Assembly: GCA_963663005.2 (NCBI GenBank)
Contig: CAXXHH010000003.1
Span: 186,001-250,000 of the forward strand
Reading direction: 5' to 3'
Origin: CAINVV01 sp963663005
GTDB taxonomy: Bacteria; Bacteroidota; Bacteroidia; Bacteroidales; Prolixibacteraceae
DNA length: 64,000 nt
Shown: positions 27,764 to 36,432 of the stretch, piece after piece
How the letters are laid out: every line of letters starts with the position of its first letter
How positions within the stretch are numbered: the stretch's first letter is position 1
Translations under genes and position numbers: made by a program
The notes under the pieces: model-generated
What the model was told of the DNA's origin: nothing
The model's database searches: none
The model's input: the letters and a program-made list of their open reading frames with translations, nothing else

Positions 27764-28870
27764 CAATCGTTTCAACTTGTCAATAATCTTGGCGTTTGCG
27801 AATTTCCCAGCGACACTAAAAGCCGGAAACTCCCTGCGGACAGGATAATCGCCCCTTTGCTTCTCGAATGTGGCGACACTGGCACGTAATCTCGCGTCGT
27901 CTTCGCGGATATCATATGTTGCAAAAATTGCTTCACTCAAAATCTGCTGAGTTGTTTTATTGGTACCGTCAATCAATATAAGCGGATTTTCGGGCATCTC
28001 AATATTGGATGCCTTCCAGTTTTTGGATCCCAGTCCTAAAAATTTGCTGACAGCCCGAACACTCATCTCAGTACCTGTTGCTTTGCCATCTCTCGAATAT
28101 CCAGCGATGTGCGGCGTTGCCAGATCGACAAGCGCCAAAAGATCCGGATCAAGATCAGGTTCATTTTCCCAGCAATCAACTACAGCACCCAGCACCTGAC
28201 CATTCTGTATGGCCTCTTTCAAGGCGGAAGTTTTGACTACCTCACCACGGCAACTGTTGATGAATATAGGTTTGCGTACCATTTTTGAAAACAGAGTCTC
28301 GTCGGCAAGGTGATAGGTGGTATCCTCACCTTCCATATTCAACGGAACATGCAACGTAATAAAATCCGCCTGTTCAAGGATTTTATCCAATCCAACCAAA
28401 CCTCTTTCACCTTCCACTCTGGCGCGCGGAGGGTCGTTCAATAAAACCCGCATACCGAAAATTTCAGCAATTCGGGCGACTTTGGAACCCACATTGCCAA
28501 CTCCTACAATTCCAATGGTTTTCCCGGCTAACGCAATATTGTGCTTTTCCGCCATTACCATGATTGCCGATGCAATATACTGTTCGACTGATTTTGCATT
28601 GCACCCCGGAGCATTCGTCCAGGTTATACCGGCACTTTCGCAATAGGAGGTATCGATATGATCGTACCCAATGGTAGCGCTCGCAATAATCTTCACGGAA
28701 GACCCTGCCAGCAAGGATTCATTGCAGATTGTACGGGTACGAGTTATTATAGCATCAGCATCTTTGACAGCTTCCGCGGTAGTCTTGGAACCAGCCAGGT
28801 AGACCACCTCTGCATAAGGCTCAAGGGCACCGTGGATATAAGGAATTTTGTCGTCGATGATAATCTTCAT
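27749..28870 (-). CDS. pdxB: 4-phosphoerythronate dehydrogenase
   Basis: Oxidises 4-phosphoerythronate in the DXP-dependent pyridoxal phosphate pathway. It is a D-2-hydroxyacid dehydrogenase of 373 residues. KIIIDDKIPYIHGAL is the PdxB start, GKTIGIVGVGNVGSKVA the NAD-binding loop, FINSCRGEVV and ATPHIAGYSRDGK the catalytic Arg/His regions. A PdxB-specific dimerisation domain follows (from about residue 290). The 3' end is overlapped by heptamer-periodic DNA, and the 5' flank is also repeat DNA (28875-28921). Confidence 0.9.
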   Translation of the reverse strand: MKIIIDDKIPYIHGALEPYAEVVYLAGSKTTAEAVKDADAIITRTRTICNESLLAGSSVKIIASATIGYDHIDTSYCESAGITWTNAPGCNAKSVEQYIASAIMVMAEKHNIALAGKTIGIVGVGNVGSKVARIAEIFGMRVLLNDPPRARVEGERGLVGLDKILEQADFITLHVPLNMEGEDTTYHLADETLFSKMVRKPIFINSCRGEVVKTSALKEAIQNGQVLGAVVDCWENEPDLDPDLLALVDLATPHIAGYSRDGKATGTEMSVRAVSKFLGLGSKNWKASNIEMPENPLILIDGTNKTTQQILSEAIFATYDIREDDARLRASVATFEKQRGDYPVRREFPAFSVAGKFANAKIIDKLKRLGFRI

Positions 28871-28874
28871 AGGG

Positions 28875-28921
28875 GAAAGTTGAGAGTTAAAAGTTGAGAG
28901 TTAAAAGTTGAGATGTGAGAT
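28875..28921. repeat. heptamer-periodic DNA upstream of pdxB
   Basis: The 7-mers tgagagt and taaaagt alternate (tgagagt, taaaagt, tgagagt, taaaagt, tgagatg, tgagatg). The tract sits between larA and pdxB, in the leader of pdxB. Confidence 0.65.
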
Positions 28922-28963
28922 GAAATTCATCACTCTGGCTTCGTTAACTTTCAGTTCTCAACT

Positions 28964-30253
28964 CTAGTAATTGAATCGTTCGCGGTAGGCCCAAAGTCCC
29001 AATGCCGGATTAGAGATATAAAAGATCTCTTCGCCGTCTGGCATGGTATTGAAGCCGTCCTTTAATTTTTTATGGTCATATTTTTTTTCGACTTCTGCCA
29101 GATTCGCGTACTGAAATCCAACGCCTTCGATCTCTTTTTGAGTCAGATTTTTTGGATCAGCTCCTGGACAGTAGGTAATATTGAATCTACCCTCCGAAGA
29201 ACCGTGAATCAGGTGTGCGGCGGCGCTAAGGTTGTTGCGCAGCTCTTCGTGCTCATCGCAGGCCTTGAGTGTGGCAGGTGTCCCGAAATAACCATATTTC
29301 CTGATAAGCCGGTCAATCTCTTTGTCCTCCCCAAATTCGACCAAAGCAGGCGCAAGGATTATCAGGTCACCATCGTCGGCGAGCGCCATCCGGGTACGGT
29401 AAATAGATTTATTGCCCAGCCAGGTACTTTTAAATTCGGTCGGATCGAGGTAAACCACCACTTTTGTAAGTGGTTTTTCCAGCATCTCAAAATTGATCTG
29501 CAACGAGAGGTTGGCTGCCAGATCGAACACTTCGGGATCATCACCAATAAACAATCCGCGGGTTTTAATCTTACCATCCGTCTTATCCAAACCAACAACG
29601 GTCTGAACATAAATGATCGGCAAATTTTGTGTAAAATTATCCGAGGCATAATTGAAAACCCTCCGAACCGGAGTATCAGCATGACCCATCATTCGCTCCA
29701 TACCGTAGGCAGCACCGATGAAATGGCTCTTATTAATCCCTTCCACTCCGCCGGTACCCACAAAAATGTTCTTGTTATAATTGGCCATACCAACTACTTC
29801 GTGAGGCACAACCTGACCGATCGAAAGGATCAGATCGAAATTTCCTTCGAGCAGTAATTTGTTCACCTGGGCAGGCCAGGGAAAGTTAACAGCGCCTTCC
29901 GAAACCTCATGCACAAAAGATGCAGGTACCTCTCCGACAGTCACCACGTCATTCCGCCAATCGTGTTCACGGATTAACGAGGCCGGCATTGCGCCAAACA
30001 TATGAGCTATCTGGTGGCTCGTCATTGGGGTATGAGTCCCTAAAGCGGGAAGCACATCCGTAAGCGCATCACCATAATATTGCCATGTCATCTCAGTCAA
30101 TTCACCCGCCCTGCTGGGCAACCGGGTGTAATCGGGCGGAATGGCCAGCACCTTTTTGCGCTGACCCAGCGCCTTGAAAGCTTCGAACAATCCCAGCTTC
30201 AGATCATCTGCTGTGAGTTCGAGCTCAGTAGAACCAATTTTATAGTAGATCAT
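28964..30253 (-). CDS. larA: LarA-like nickel-pincer 2-hydroxyacid racemase/epimerase
   Basis: A 429-residue homologue of lactate racemase LarA, which uses a nickel-pincer nucleotide to racemise or epimerise 2-hydroxyacids. IPPDYTRLPSRAG (DYTR at 41-44) and LGTHTPMT (His74) match the N-terminal catalytic region. VPHEVVGMANYNKNIFVG supplies the second catalytic His and the NYNK lysine region. No larB, larC or larE maturation gene is in the window, so the cofactor would come from elsewhere. It lies near the hexuronate genes, so a sugar-acid epimerase is possible, but the substrate is not shown by the sequence. Confidence 0.8.
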   Translation of the reverse strand: MIYYKIGSTELELTADDLKLGLFEAFKALGQRKKVLAIPPDYTRLPSRAGELTEMTWQYYGDALTDVLPALGTHTPMTSHQIAHMFGAMPASLIREHDWRNDVVTVGEVPASFVHEVSEGAVNFPWPAQVNKLLLEGNFDLILSIGQVVPHEVVGMANYNKNIFVGTGGVEGINKSHFIGAAYGMERMMGHADTPVRRVFNYASDNFTQNLPIIYVQTVVGLDKTDGKIKTRGLFIGDDPEVFDLAANLSLQINFEMLEKPLTKVVVYLDPTEFKSTWLGNKSIYRTRMALADDGDLIILAPALVEFGEDKEIDRLIRKYGYFGTPATLKACDEHEELRNNLSAAAHLIHGSSEGRFNITYCPGADPKNLTQKEIEGVGFQYANLAEVEKKYDHKKLKDGFNTMPDGEEIFYISNPALGLWAYRERFNY

Positions 30254-30288
30254 TTTGGTATAGCAAAATTAAATGAAAATATTTTGGA

Positions 30289-30431
30289 GTTTCGATTTTG
30301 GATTTTGGATTGCGGTAGAGGAGCCTTCGCTTGCTTTTTGGCTGGGAAGGTTCACAAGATAAAATTTCAGTCTTAAAATTGTGAAAATCTTCGGCATACA
30401 GCTAATCGAAAATCCAAAATCCAAAATTCTC
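30289..30431. repeat. inverted pair of ttttgga heptamer tracts
   Basis: TTCGATTTTGGATTTTGGATTG (30291-30312, read as 7-mers) is matched in inverted orientation by AATCGAAAATCC followed by AAAATCCAAAATTC (30404-30429). About 90 bp of other sequence lies between. The pair sits between kdgK and larA and could form a long stem. Confidence 0.6.
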
Positions 30432-31511
30432 TTATCTCTTTACCCTTGCATTTCCTTTCCAGATGCTCCAGACCTGATCTTCATCGGCCGGTTGAGCGTA
30501 GTCCGTCAGGAAGGTAGTCGCCAAGGCTCCGGAAGCCCAGCCGAATTGAATCCATTTAGCTGGCTCCCAGCCCCTCAGAATTCCATAGAGAAGTCCACCG
30601 ACGAAACCGTCACCACCACCGATGCGGTCGAGAACGTTGATCTTCTTCGGTTCTACGATATGCCACTCATCACCTTCCAGCATTATTGCACCCCACAAAT
30701 GTTCGTTGGTACTGATTACCTGACGAAGTGTAGTAGCAAAAACGGAGGCATTGGGGAATTTGGCTTTCACGCGATAGATCATTTCTTTGAAACCGTCAAT
30801 TTCGGACGACAATTGTTTTCCGCCCGCTTCAGGTCCTTTGATTCCCAAACACAATTGAAAATCCTCCTCGTTGCCAATCAGGATATCAGAAACGGAGGCA
30901 ATCTCCTCAAAAATGGCGCTTAACTCCTGCTCTCTGCCCTTCCAGAAAGAGGCACGGTAATTAAGGTCGAAGGCGATCCGGGTGCCATATTTTTTTGCAC
31001 TACGAGCCAGCTCGAGGCAGAATTTGCTTGTTTCTGGCGATAAGGCACCGATCAATCCAGAAAGGTGAACAATCTGAACTCCCTCCTCTTTAAATATGCG
31101 CTCCAAATCAAAATCTTTGACATTCAGGGTACGGCCAACTTCACCTGCGCGGTCATTTTGAACCCTTGGACCACGTGTGCCGACACCGCTATCCGCGATA
31201 TTAAATTGGTGACGGTAACCCCATGGGTCTCCCTGCTCAACTTCCGGTCCTTCGAAAGTCATCCTCCTGGCAAGAAGATTGCTTTTGATCATGTGTGCGA
31301 TCGGACTATCCTTCACGAAGGTAGTCAGCACTTTAACTGGAAGTCCGAGGTATGAGGAGATACTTGCTACGTTCGTTTCGGCACTGGAAACCTCCATCTG
31401 AAACAGACTGCTGCTGTGCACGGGCTGACCGTTTACAGGAGTGATACGAATTCCCATGCTGGTTGGAACCAACAGGGAAGTCTTGCAATTTTGTTTGATT
31501 GTGATGCTCAT
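30432..31511 (-). CDS. kdgK: 2-dehydro-3-deoxygluconokinase (PfkB family)
   Basis: Phosphorylates 2-keto-3-deoxygluconate to KDPG, the last step of hexuronate breakdown before the aldolase. It is a PfkB-type sugar kinase. An N-terminal substrate region with SSAETNVASISSYLGLPVKV is followed by AFDLNYRASFW, the KDG-kinase-type sugar-acid contact. The C-terminal signature DRIGGGDGF (295-303) holds the catalytic Asp301 and the anion hole. The length of 359 residues is slightly above average. It is in the same orientation as the SDR oxidoreductase and LacI regulator upstream, consistent with one pathway. Confidence 0.88.
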   Translation of the reverse strand: MSITIKQNCKTSLLVPTSMGIRITPVNGQPVHSSSLFQMEVSSAETNVASISSYLGLPVKVLTTFVKDSPIAHMIKSNLLARRMTFEGPEVEQGDPWGYRHQFNIADSGVGTRGPRVQNDRAGEVGRTLNVKDFDLERIFKEEGVQIVHLSGLIGALSPETSKFCLELARSAKKYGTRIAFDLNYRASFWKGREQELSAIFEEIASVSDILIGNEEDFQLCLGIKGPEAGGKQLSSEIDGFKEMIYRVKAKFPNASVFATTLRQVISTNEHLWGAIMLEGDEWHIVEPKKINVLDRIGGGDGFVGGLLYGILRGWEPAKWIQFGWASGALATTFLTDYAQPADEDQVWSIWKGNARVKR

Positions 31512-31522
31512 TTTTATTTAAA

Positions 31523-31550
31523 ATTTTGAATTTTCGATTTTGGATTGGAG
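31523..31550. repeat. heptamer-periodic DNA upstream of kdgK
   Basis: Four 7-mers can be read (attttga, attttcg, attttgg, attggag) in the gap between kdgK and the SDR gene. Confidence 0.5.
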
Positions 31551-31622
31551 CTGACCAGCATTTGCGTTTATCAGCGGGTATTACTAATCCAATCTGCCTT
31601 AAAGATTTTCTGGTAACCCGGA

Positions 31623-32474
31623 TTAAACTCCGCTGAAGGCATTGAAACCCCCATCAATTGGAATAACAATACCGGTTACAAAGGATGAAATATCCGACAA
31701 TAGATAGAGTGTCGCACCTTGCAAATCATCCGGATCGCCGAATTTTCCCATCGGAGTGTTTGTGACAATTTTAGTACCGCGGGGAGAATAACCACCAGTC
31801 TTTTCGTCCAATACCAGGAATCGGTTTTGATTGGTAATAAAGAAGCCCGGAGCAACCGCATTGACACGAATTCCCATTTTTGCCAGGTGAACCGCAAGCC
31901 ATTCGGTGAAATTATTCACGGAAGCCTTGGCTGCAGAATAGGCAGGGATTTTAGTGAGAGGGTGATATGAATTCATCGAAGAGATGTTCAAAACAGATCC
32001 CTTCTTATTGGTGAGCATATCCTTTGTAAAAACCATTGTCGGCAGGATAGTACCTTTGAAATTCAGCGCAAAAACCTTGTCAAATCCTTCCATTTGAAGT
32101 CCGTAGAAGGTCTTTTCGAGATTTTCAAGATCACCTTCTTCAATTTGCTCAACTTGAGTCGTGGCCATTGGTGAATTACCACCAGCTCCGTTAATTAGCA
32201 GCTCAATTGGTCCAAGCTTCTCATTAATAACGAGTTTTGCTGCCTCAAGAGATTCTTTGTCCAGCACATTAGCTTTAACGCCGATGCAATTAGAGTTAAA
32301 TTCCTGATTAATCTCGGCCGCAACCTGCTGAGCCAGTTCTTCATTAATATCGACTATGGCGACTTTCGTGCCTACCGATACCAAAGCCTTAACCAAAGAG
32401 ATACCGATTACGCCGGCACCACCAGTGATAACACACACTTTGCCATTCAGATCGTCAAAAGAAATTTTCTTCAT
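31623..32474 (-). CDS. uxuB: SDR-family D-mannonate oxidoreductase (fructuronate reductase)
   Basis: A short-chain dehydrogenase of 283 residues. The NAD(P) loop is TGGAGVIG (residues 17-24), with NGAGG near 95-99 and the catalytic Ser165/166, Tyr179 and Lys183 (YSAAK). The C-terminus IPIDGGFNAFSGV is typical of SDR proteins in hexuronate operons, such as Bacillus UxuB (YjmF). By context it would reduce D-fructuronate to D-mannonate. uxuA (mannonate dehydratase) and a KDPG aldolase are not in this window. The assignment rests on family plus neighbourhood. Confidence 0.78.
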   Translation of the reverse strand: MKKISFDDLNGKVCVITGGAGVIGISLVKALVSVGTKVAIVDINEELAQQVAAEINQEFNSNCIGVKANVLDKESLEAAKLVINEKLGPIELLINGAGGNSPMATTQVEQIEEGDLENLEKTFYGLQMEGFDKVFALNFKGTILPTMVFTKDMLTNKKGSVLNISSMNSYHPLTKIPAYSAAKASVNNFTEWLAVHLAKMGIRVNAVAPGFFITNQNRFLVLDEKTGGYSPRGTKIVTNTPMGKFGDPDDLQGATLYLLSDISSFVTGIVIPIDGGFNAFSGV

Positions 32475-32502
32475 TTTTCGTAATTTATATTGTTTGTAAT
32501 TA

Positions 32503-33552
32503 TTATATCGAGTTGTAAAAATTTATGTTCTCTTTGGTAATCAAATCAATAGATGTATAATTTTCTTTTCTGATTTTTTCTTTTCTCACGAGGAAATCAA
32601 ACAAAAGTTGTATTGCGTGAGATCCCTGCACCTCCGGTTTCTGGCAAATCAGAAAATCGATCTTTCCTTCCTTCAGCAGAGCAACATTCTGAGGAATCAA
32701 ATCATATCCCACTATTTTAGGCGATGCACAGAGAGCCCCAAAACAATCTGCAGCCATGTGTACTTTAGAATTCGTAACAAAAAGACCCTTCACCTCGCAT
32801 GGATCGAGACCTAATTGTGTGAGATTTGTGGCTATTTCATCTCCGGTACCGGAAATCTCCATTTTGAGAATCCTGTGCTCATTCTTGTTTTCCTCGAAAT
32901 AACGCATGAATCCGCGTTCGCGTTGCAAAAGATGACTGGCGTTATCCCACTCTCTGGCGGCATGAATCAGCAGGATGACGCTTTGGCGTGGAACTCCCCA
33001 ATCGATAAGCTTGGCCGCAAGAAATCCGCTGTCAAACGAACTTTGCGCCACAAAACTGATTGGATGCGTTTCCTGAAGCGTAGCGTCAATGAAAATATAT
33101 GGAATCTTCATTTCATCCAGCTTTTTCGTGAACTGAACAGCTTCCCGTTTGGCCCATGGAGCCAGCACCACACCGTCTGGCGAAGAGAGAAGCAGTTTTT
33201 CAGCCTGAACAGCAAAGGAAGACGAATCGTCCATCTCAAAATAAAACTGCTGAATCTTTACGCCATATGCCTTGAGCCGGCTCATTGCTCTTTCAATTCC
33301 CAATTGCGGCTTTGACCAGTACGAATCCGCATCAACTGCCTTTGGTATCAACGTCGCAAACAGAATGCTCCTCTTCGAGGCTAAGCTGCTTGCCAGAATA
33401 TTTGGCCGGTAGTCGAGCTCATCGATAATTTGTTGAATCTTTGCCTTTGTTTCATCCGATACCTCGCCTCGTTTATGCAGAACTCTGTCGACTGTTCCAA
33501 TCGAAACGCCTGCCTTGAGCGCTATATCTTTGATTCGAATATTCTTTCTCAT
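32503..33552 (-). CDS. LacI-family transcriptional regulator of the hexuronate locus
   Basis: A 349-residue regulator with an N-terminal LacI helix-turn-helix (IRIKDIALKAGVSIGTVDRV, residues 5-24), a hinge helix (YRPNILASSLASK) and a periplasmic-binding-protein-like effector domain. It is divergent from uxaE-uxaC-exuT. Two matching palindromes in the 166-bp gap (33596-33609 and 33684-33697) are its likely operators. One overlaps the -33 region of its own candidate promoter (CAAAATTA on plus at 33572-33579), suggesting autoregulation. A hexuronate or KDG is a plausible inducer, by inference only. Confidence 0.85.
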   Translation of the reverse strand: MRKNIRIKDIALKAGVSIGTVDRVLHKRGEVSDETKAKIQQIIDELDYRPNILASSLASKRSILFATLIPKAVDADSYWSKPQLGIERAMSRLKAYGVKIQQFYFEMDDSSSFAVQAEKLLLSSPDGVVLAPWAKREAVQFTKKLDEMKIPYIFIDATLQETHPISFVAQSSFDSGFLAAKLIDWGVPRQSVILLIHAAREWDNASHLLQRERGFMRYFEENKNEHRILKMEISGTGDEIATNLTQLGLDPCEVKGLFVTNSKVHMAADCFGALCASPKIVGYDLIPQNVALLKEGKIDFLICQKPEVQGSHAIQLLFDFLVRKEKIRKENYTSIDLITKENINFYNSI

Positions 33553-33595
33553 TTTCCCGATTAAGTGGAAACAAAATTAATCTTTTTTTGTATAT

Positions 33596-33609
33596 CGTGT
33601 ACGAACACG
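33596..33609. promoter_or_regulatory. LacI-type operator O1
   Basis: CGTGT-ACGA-ACACG is a perfect 5-bp inverted repeat with a 4-nt centre. It is followed by GGAA and sits over the -33 region of the regulator gene's own candidate promoter. Its 14-bp core differs from O2 at only one base. Confidence 0.65.
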
Positions 33610-33683
33610 GAAGATTTTTAAAATAAATATTTTCGATAATTTTTTTGGCTCTTATGGTAGGATTTCAAAATAATATTTACTTT

Positions 33684-33697
33684 CGTGAACGAACACG
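33684..33697. promoter_or_regulatory. LacI-type operator O2
   Basis: CGTGA-ACGA-ACACG, also followed by GGAA, overlaps a -7-like TACTTTCG (33679-33686) ahead of uxaE. Its centre is 88 bp from that of O1. Binding here would block transcription of uxaE-uxaC-exuT. Confidence 0.65.
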
Positions 33698-33718
33698 GAA
33701 CTATTTTTATACAACAAT

Positions 33719-34966
33719 ATGAAGCTAGGAAAATACAGTTTTGGAATCGGCGACAGATTCGCACATCAGGGAGTCGCGCAACTTAGAGCCCTTTTGAAAG
33801 CTCAGAATGGCGGAGTTGAAGTTATTCCAGTTTGGAATAAATCGAACCGCGAACACGGATATGTTCACACACATCCTCAGGATACCCGCAATGAGGCTGA
33901 TCATGCTGTTAAAACACTGGGATATACAGGAAGTTATTGTGTTGATGCGGATCACATCAACCTCGGTAACGTTGAGAACTTTATTCATTCTTCCAATTTT
34001 TTCACGCTGGATGTTGCCGGAAAAATTGGAATCCCGCCATCCCATGCCGAAATTGAAGCGTTTATTGCATCTTGTAAATCGTTTACCGGATCCCTCGCAA
34101 TTCCAAAAATTGCCCACCCCTTTCAGGTCGATGAGCAGCTTCTTACCACTATAGCCAATAAATTTTTGACGGCAATTGGTGAAGCCGGCAATATTTACCG
34201 TTTTATTGCCGACCGCAAAGGCGCTGACAATTTTATAACCGAAGTATCAATGGATGAAGTTGAATCTCCTCAATCTCCCGTTGAACTCTTTTTTATTCTG
34301 AAGATGATTGCTGATCTGGGCATTCCTGCACAGACAATCGCTCCAAAATTCACCGGTAGGTTTAACAAGGGTGTCGATTATGTTGGCGACGTGGCCAAAT
34401 TTGCAGTTGAATTTGAAGAAGACATTCTAGTCATTGACCATGCTATAAAAACATTTAATCTGCCTGAAAATCTGAAGTTAAGCGTTCATTCCGGCTCCGA
34501 CAAATTTTCAATATATCCTGAAATACAACGGATTATCACAAAATATGATAAAGGAATTCACGTTAAAACAGCCGGAACAAACTGGCTGGAAGAGGTGATT
34601 GGACTGGCATTAGCCGGAGGTGAGGCTCTGGAAACTGCCAAAACAATTTACATTCAGGCGCTATCCCGCCAGGATGAGTTGTGCGCTCCGTACGCCGATG
34701 TGATAGACATTGACCAGAAACAGCTTCCGTCTGCCAAAGAGGTAAAATCCTGGTCAAGTGAGAAATACGCCAACACATTGCGTCATATTCCGGGTCATCC
34801 TGATTATAACCCAAATTTCAGACAGTTAATCCATGTCGGCTATAAAATTGCTGCCGAACTGGGAACGGCATATACCGATCTGCTCAAAGCCAACAGCGAA
34901 CTGATCGGATCTTGTGTTGAAGAAAATCTATACGACCGCCACCTTAAACGTTTGTTCAAACTATAA
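33719..34966 (+). CDS. uxaE: tagaturonate/fructuronate epimerase
   Basis: A 415-residue member of the UxaE family, which interconverts D-tagaturonate and D-fructuronate and so joins galacturonate and glucuronate catabolism. The family start KYSFGIGDRFAHQGVAQLRA, the stretch YCVDADHINLGNV and HSGSDKFSIYP with its metal-binding-type His/Asp residues are visible. It is first in the operon with uxaC and exuT, under a promoter overlapped by operator O2. In this gene set it would let galacturonate flow through the mannonate branch, so no altronate genes would be needed. Confidence 0.85.
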   Translation: MKLGKYSFGIGDRFAHQGVAQLRALLKAQNGGVEVIPVWNKSNREHGYVHTHPQDTRNEADHAVKTLGYTGSYCVDADHINLGNVENFIHSSNFFTLDVAGKIGIPPSHAEIEAFIASCKSFTGSLAIPKIAHPFQVDEQLLTTIANKFLTAIGEAGNIYRFIADRKGADNFITEVSMDEVESPQSPVELFFILKMIADLGIPAQTIAPKFTGRFNKGVDYVGDVAKFAVEFEEDILVIDHAIKTFNLPENLKLSVHSGSDKFSIYPEIQRIITKYDKGIHVKTAGTNWLEEVIGLALAGGEALETAKTIYIQALSRQDELCAPYADVIDIDQKQLPSAKEVKSWSSEKYANTLRHIPGHPDYNPNFRQLIHVGYKIAAELGTAYTDLLKANSELIGSCVEENLYDRHLKRLFKL

Positions 34967-34988
34967 AAGCCTCAAAAATTTACAGCGT

Positions 34989-36392
34989 ATGAAAAATTTC
35001 ATGGACGAAGATTTCCTCCTCCAATCAAAAACTGCACAGGAACTCTACCACGATCATGCGGCCAAAATGCCCATCTTCGATTATCACTGTCATATTTCCC
35101 CAAAGGAGATTGCTGAGGACAAACGATTTGATAATATGACCCAAATCTGGTTGAATGGCGATCATTATAAATGGCGTGCCATGAGAACCAACGGTATCGA
35201 TGAAAAATATTGTACCGGGAATGCCTCAGATTGGGAAAAATTTGAAAAATGGGCCGAAACGGTTCCGTACACATTGCGCAACCCTTTGTATCATTGGACT
35301 CACCTCGAGCTAAGAAGCCCCTTTGGCATCAAAGACATCCTAAATCCCAAGAGTGCTTATGCAATTTGGGAACGCTGTAACGAGCAGCTAATCTCGGAAG
35401 GATTTTCCTGCCGGGGAATCATCGAAAAGGCCAACGTACATACGATCTGCACCACAGACGATCCGCTGGATACATTGGAATACCACCGAAGCATCAAGGC
35501 AAGCAATTTTAAAGTTGCCGTCTTGCCGGCATGGCGCCCCGATTCTGCAATGATGGTGGAATCAACTCCGGCATTTAACGCCTATGTCGATAAGCTGGAA
35601 ATTGCCGCCGAATACGAAATCACAAATTTTGCAGGCTTCATCTATGCCATCGACAAGCGTCATCGTTTTTTCCATGAAAACGGATGCAGACTCTCGGATC
35701 ACGGATTGGATACGATCTATGCTGCAGACTATACCGAAGCTGAGATATCGTCCATATTTGCAAAAATCAGAAGTGGTAAATCGCTTACGCAGCCGGAGAT
35801 TGTGCAATTTAAATCCGCCATGCTCATCGAATTTGGCGTAATGGATCACAAACGTGGATGGACACAGCAGTTCCACCTGGGCGCGCTTCGCAACAATAAC
35901 ACCAGACTTTTTAATCAACTTGGTCCGGACAAGGGATTCGATTCAATCGGAGATCTCGAAATTGCCCGTCCGTTGTCAAAATTTCTGAACAAACTGGATA
36001 GCGAAAATAAACTGGCCAAAACAATCCTGTATAATCTCAATCCACGCGATAACGAATTGATGGCCTCCATGATTGGAAACTTCCAGGATGGTACCATACC
36101 CGGAAAGCTGCAATACGGATCGGGTTGGTGGTTCCTGGATCAAAAGGACGGCATGGAAAATCAAATGAAATCTCTTTCCAACCTCGGATTATTGAGCCGG
36201 TTTGTCGGAATGCTTACTGACTCAAGAAGTTTTCTCTCCTATCCGCGCCACGAATATTTCAGAAGAATTCTCTGCAATTTAATAGGCAAGGATGTCGAGA
36301 ATGGGGAAATACCAGCAGACATGGCACTTCTTGGCAAAATGGTGGAAGACATCTCCTTCAATAATGCCAAAAATTATTTTAATTTTGACTGA
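34989..36392 (+). CDS. uxaC: glucuronate (uronate) isomerase
   Basis: Isomerises D-glucuronate to D-fructuronate and D-galacturonate to D-tagaturonate. It belongs to the amidohydrolase-like fold. FDYHCHISPKEI (His33, His35 from this start) is the metal-binding motif. RTNGIDEKYCTG and TTDDPLD match conserved blocks, and LTDSRSFLSYPRHEYFRRILCN lies near the C-terminus. The ATG at 34989, 22 bp after the uxaE stop, is preferred over an upstream TTG that would overlap uxaE. The length of 467 residues is normal. Confidence 0.93.
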   Translation: MKNFMDEDFLLQSKTAQELYHDHAAKMPIFDYHCHISPKEIAEDKRFDNMTQIWLNGDHYKWRAMRTNGIDEKYCTGNASDWEKFEKWAETVPYTLRNPLYHWTHLELRSPFGIKDILNPKSAYAIWERCNEQLISEGFSCRGIIEKANVHTICTTDDPLDTLEYHRSIKASNFKVAVLPAWRPDSAMMVESTPAFNAYVDKLEIAAEYEITNFAGFIYAIDKRHRFFHENGCRLSDHGLDTIYAADYTEAEISSIFAKIRSGKSLTQPEIVQFKSAMLIEFGVMDHKRGWTQQFHLGALRNNNTRLFNQLGPDKGFDSIGDLEIARPLSKFLNKLDSENKLAKTILYNLNPRDNELMASMIGNFQDGTIPGKLQYGSGWWFLDQKDGMENQMKSLSNLGLLSRFVGMLTDSRSFLSYPRHEYFRRILCNLIGKDVENGEIPADMALLGKMVEDISFNNAKNYFNFD

Positions 36393-36432
36393 CCAACTGA
36401 TTAAATAAACAACTAAATAAACTTGTAAGAAA

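Noticed and set aside
29072..29857. 261-codon open frame on the plus strand opposite larA
   Set aside because: It is fully antisense to a well-conserved gene, has no recognisable domain and reflects codon bias of larA.
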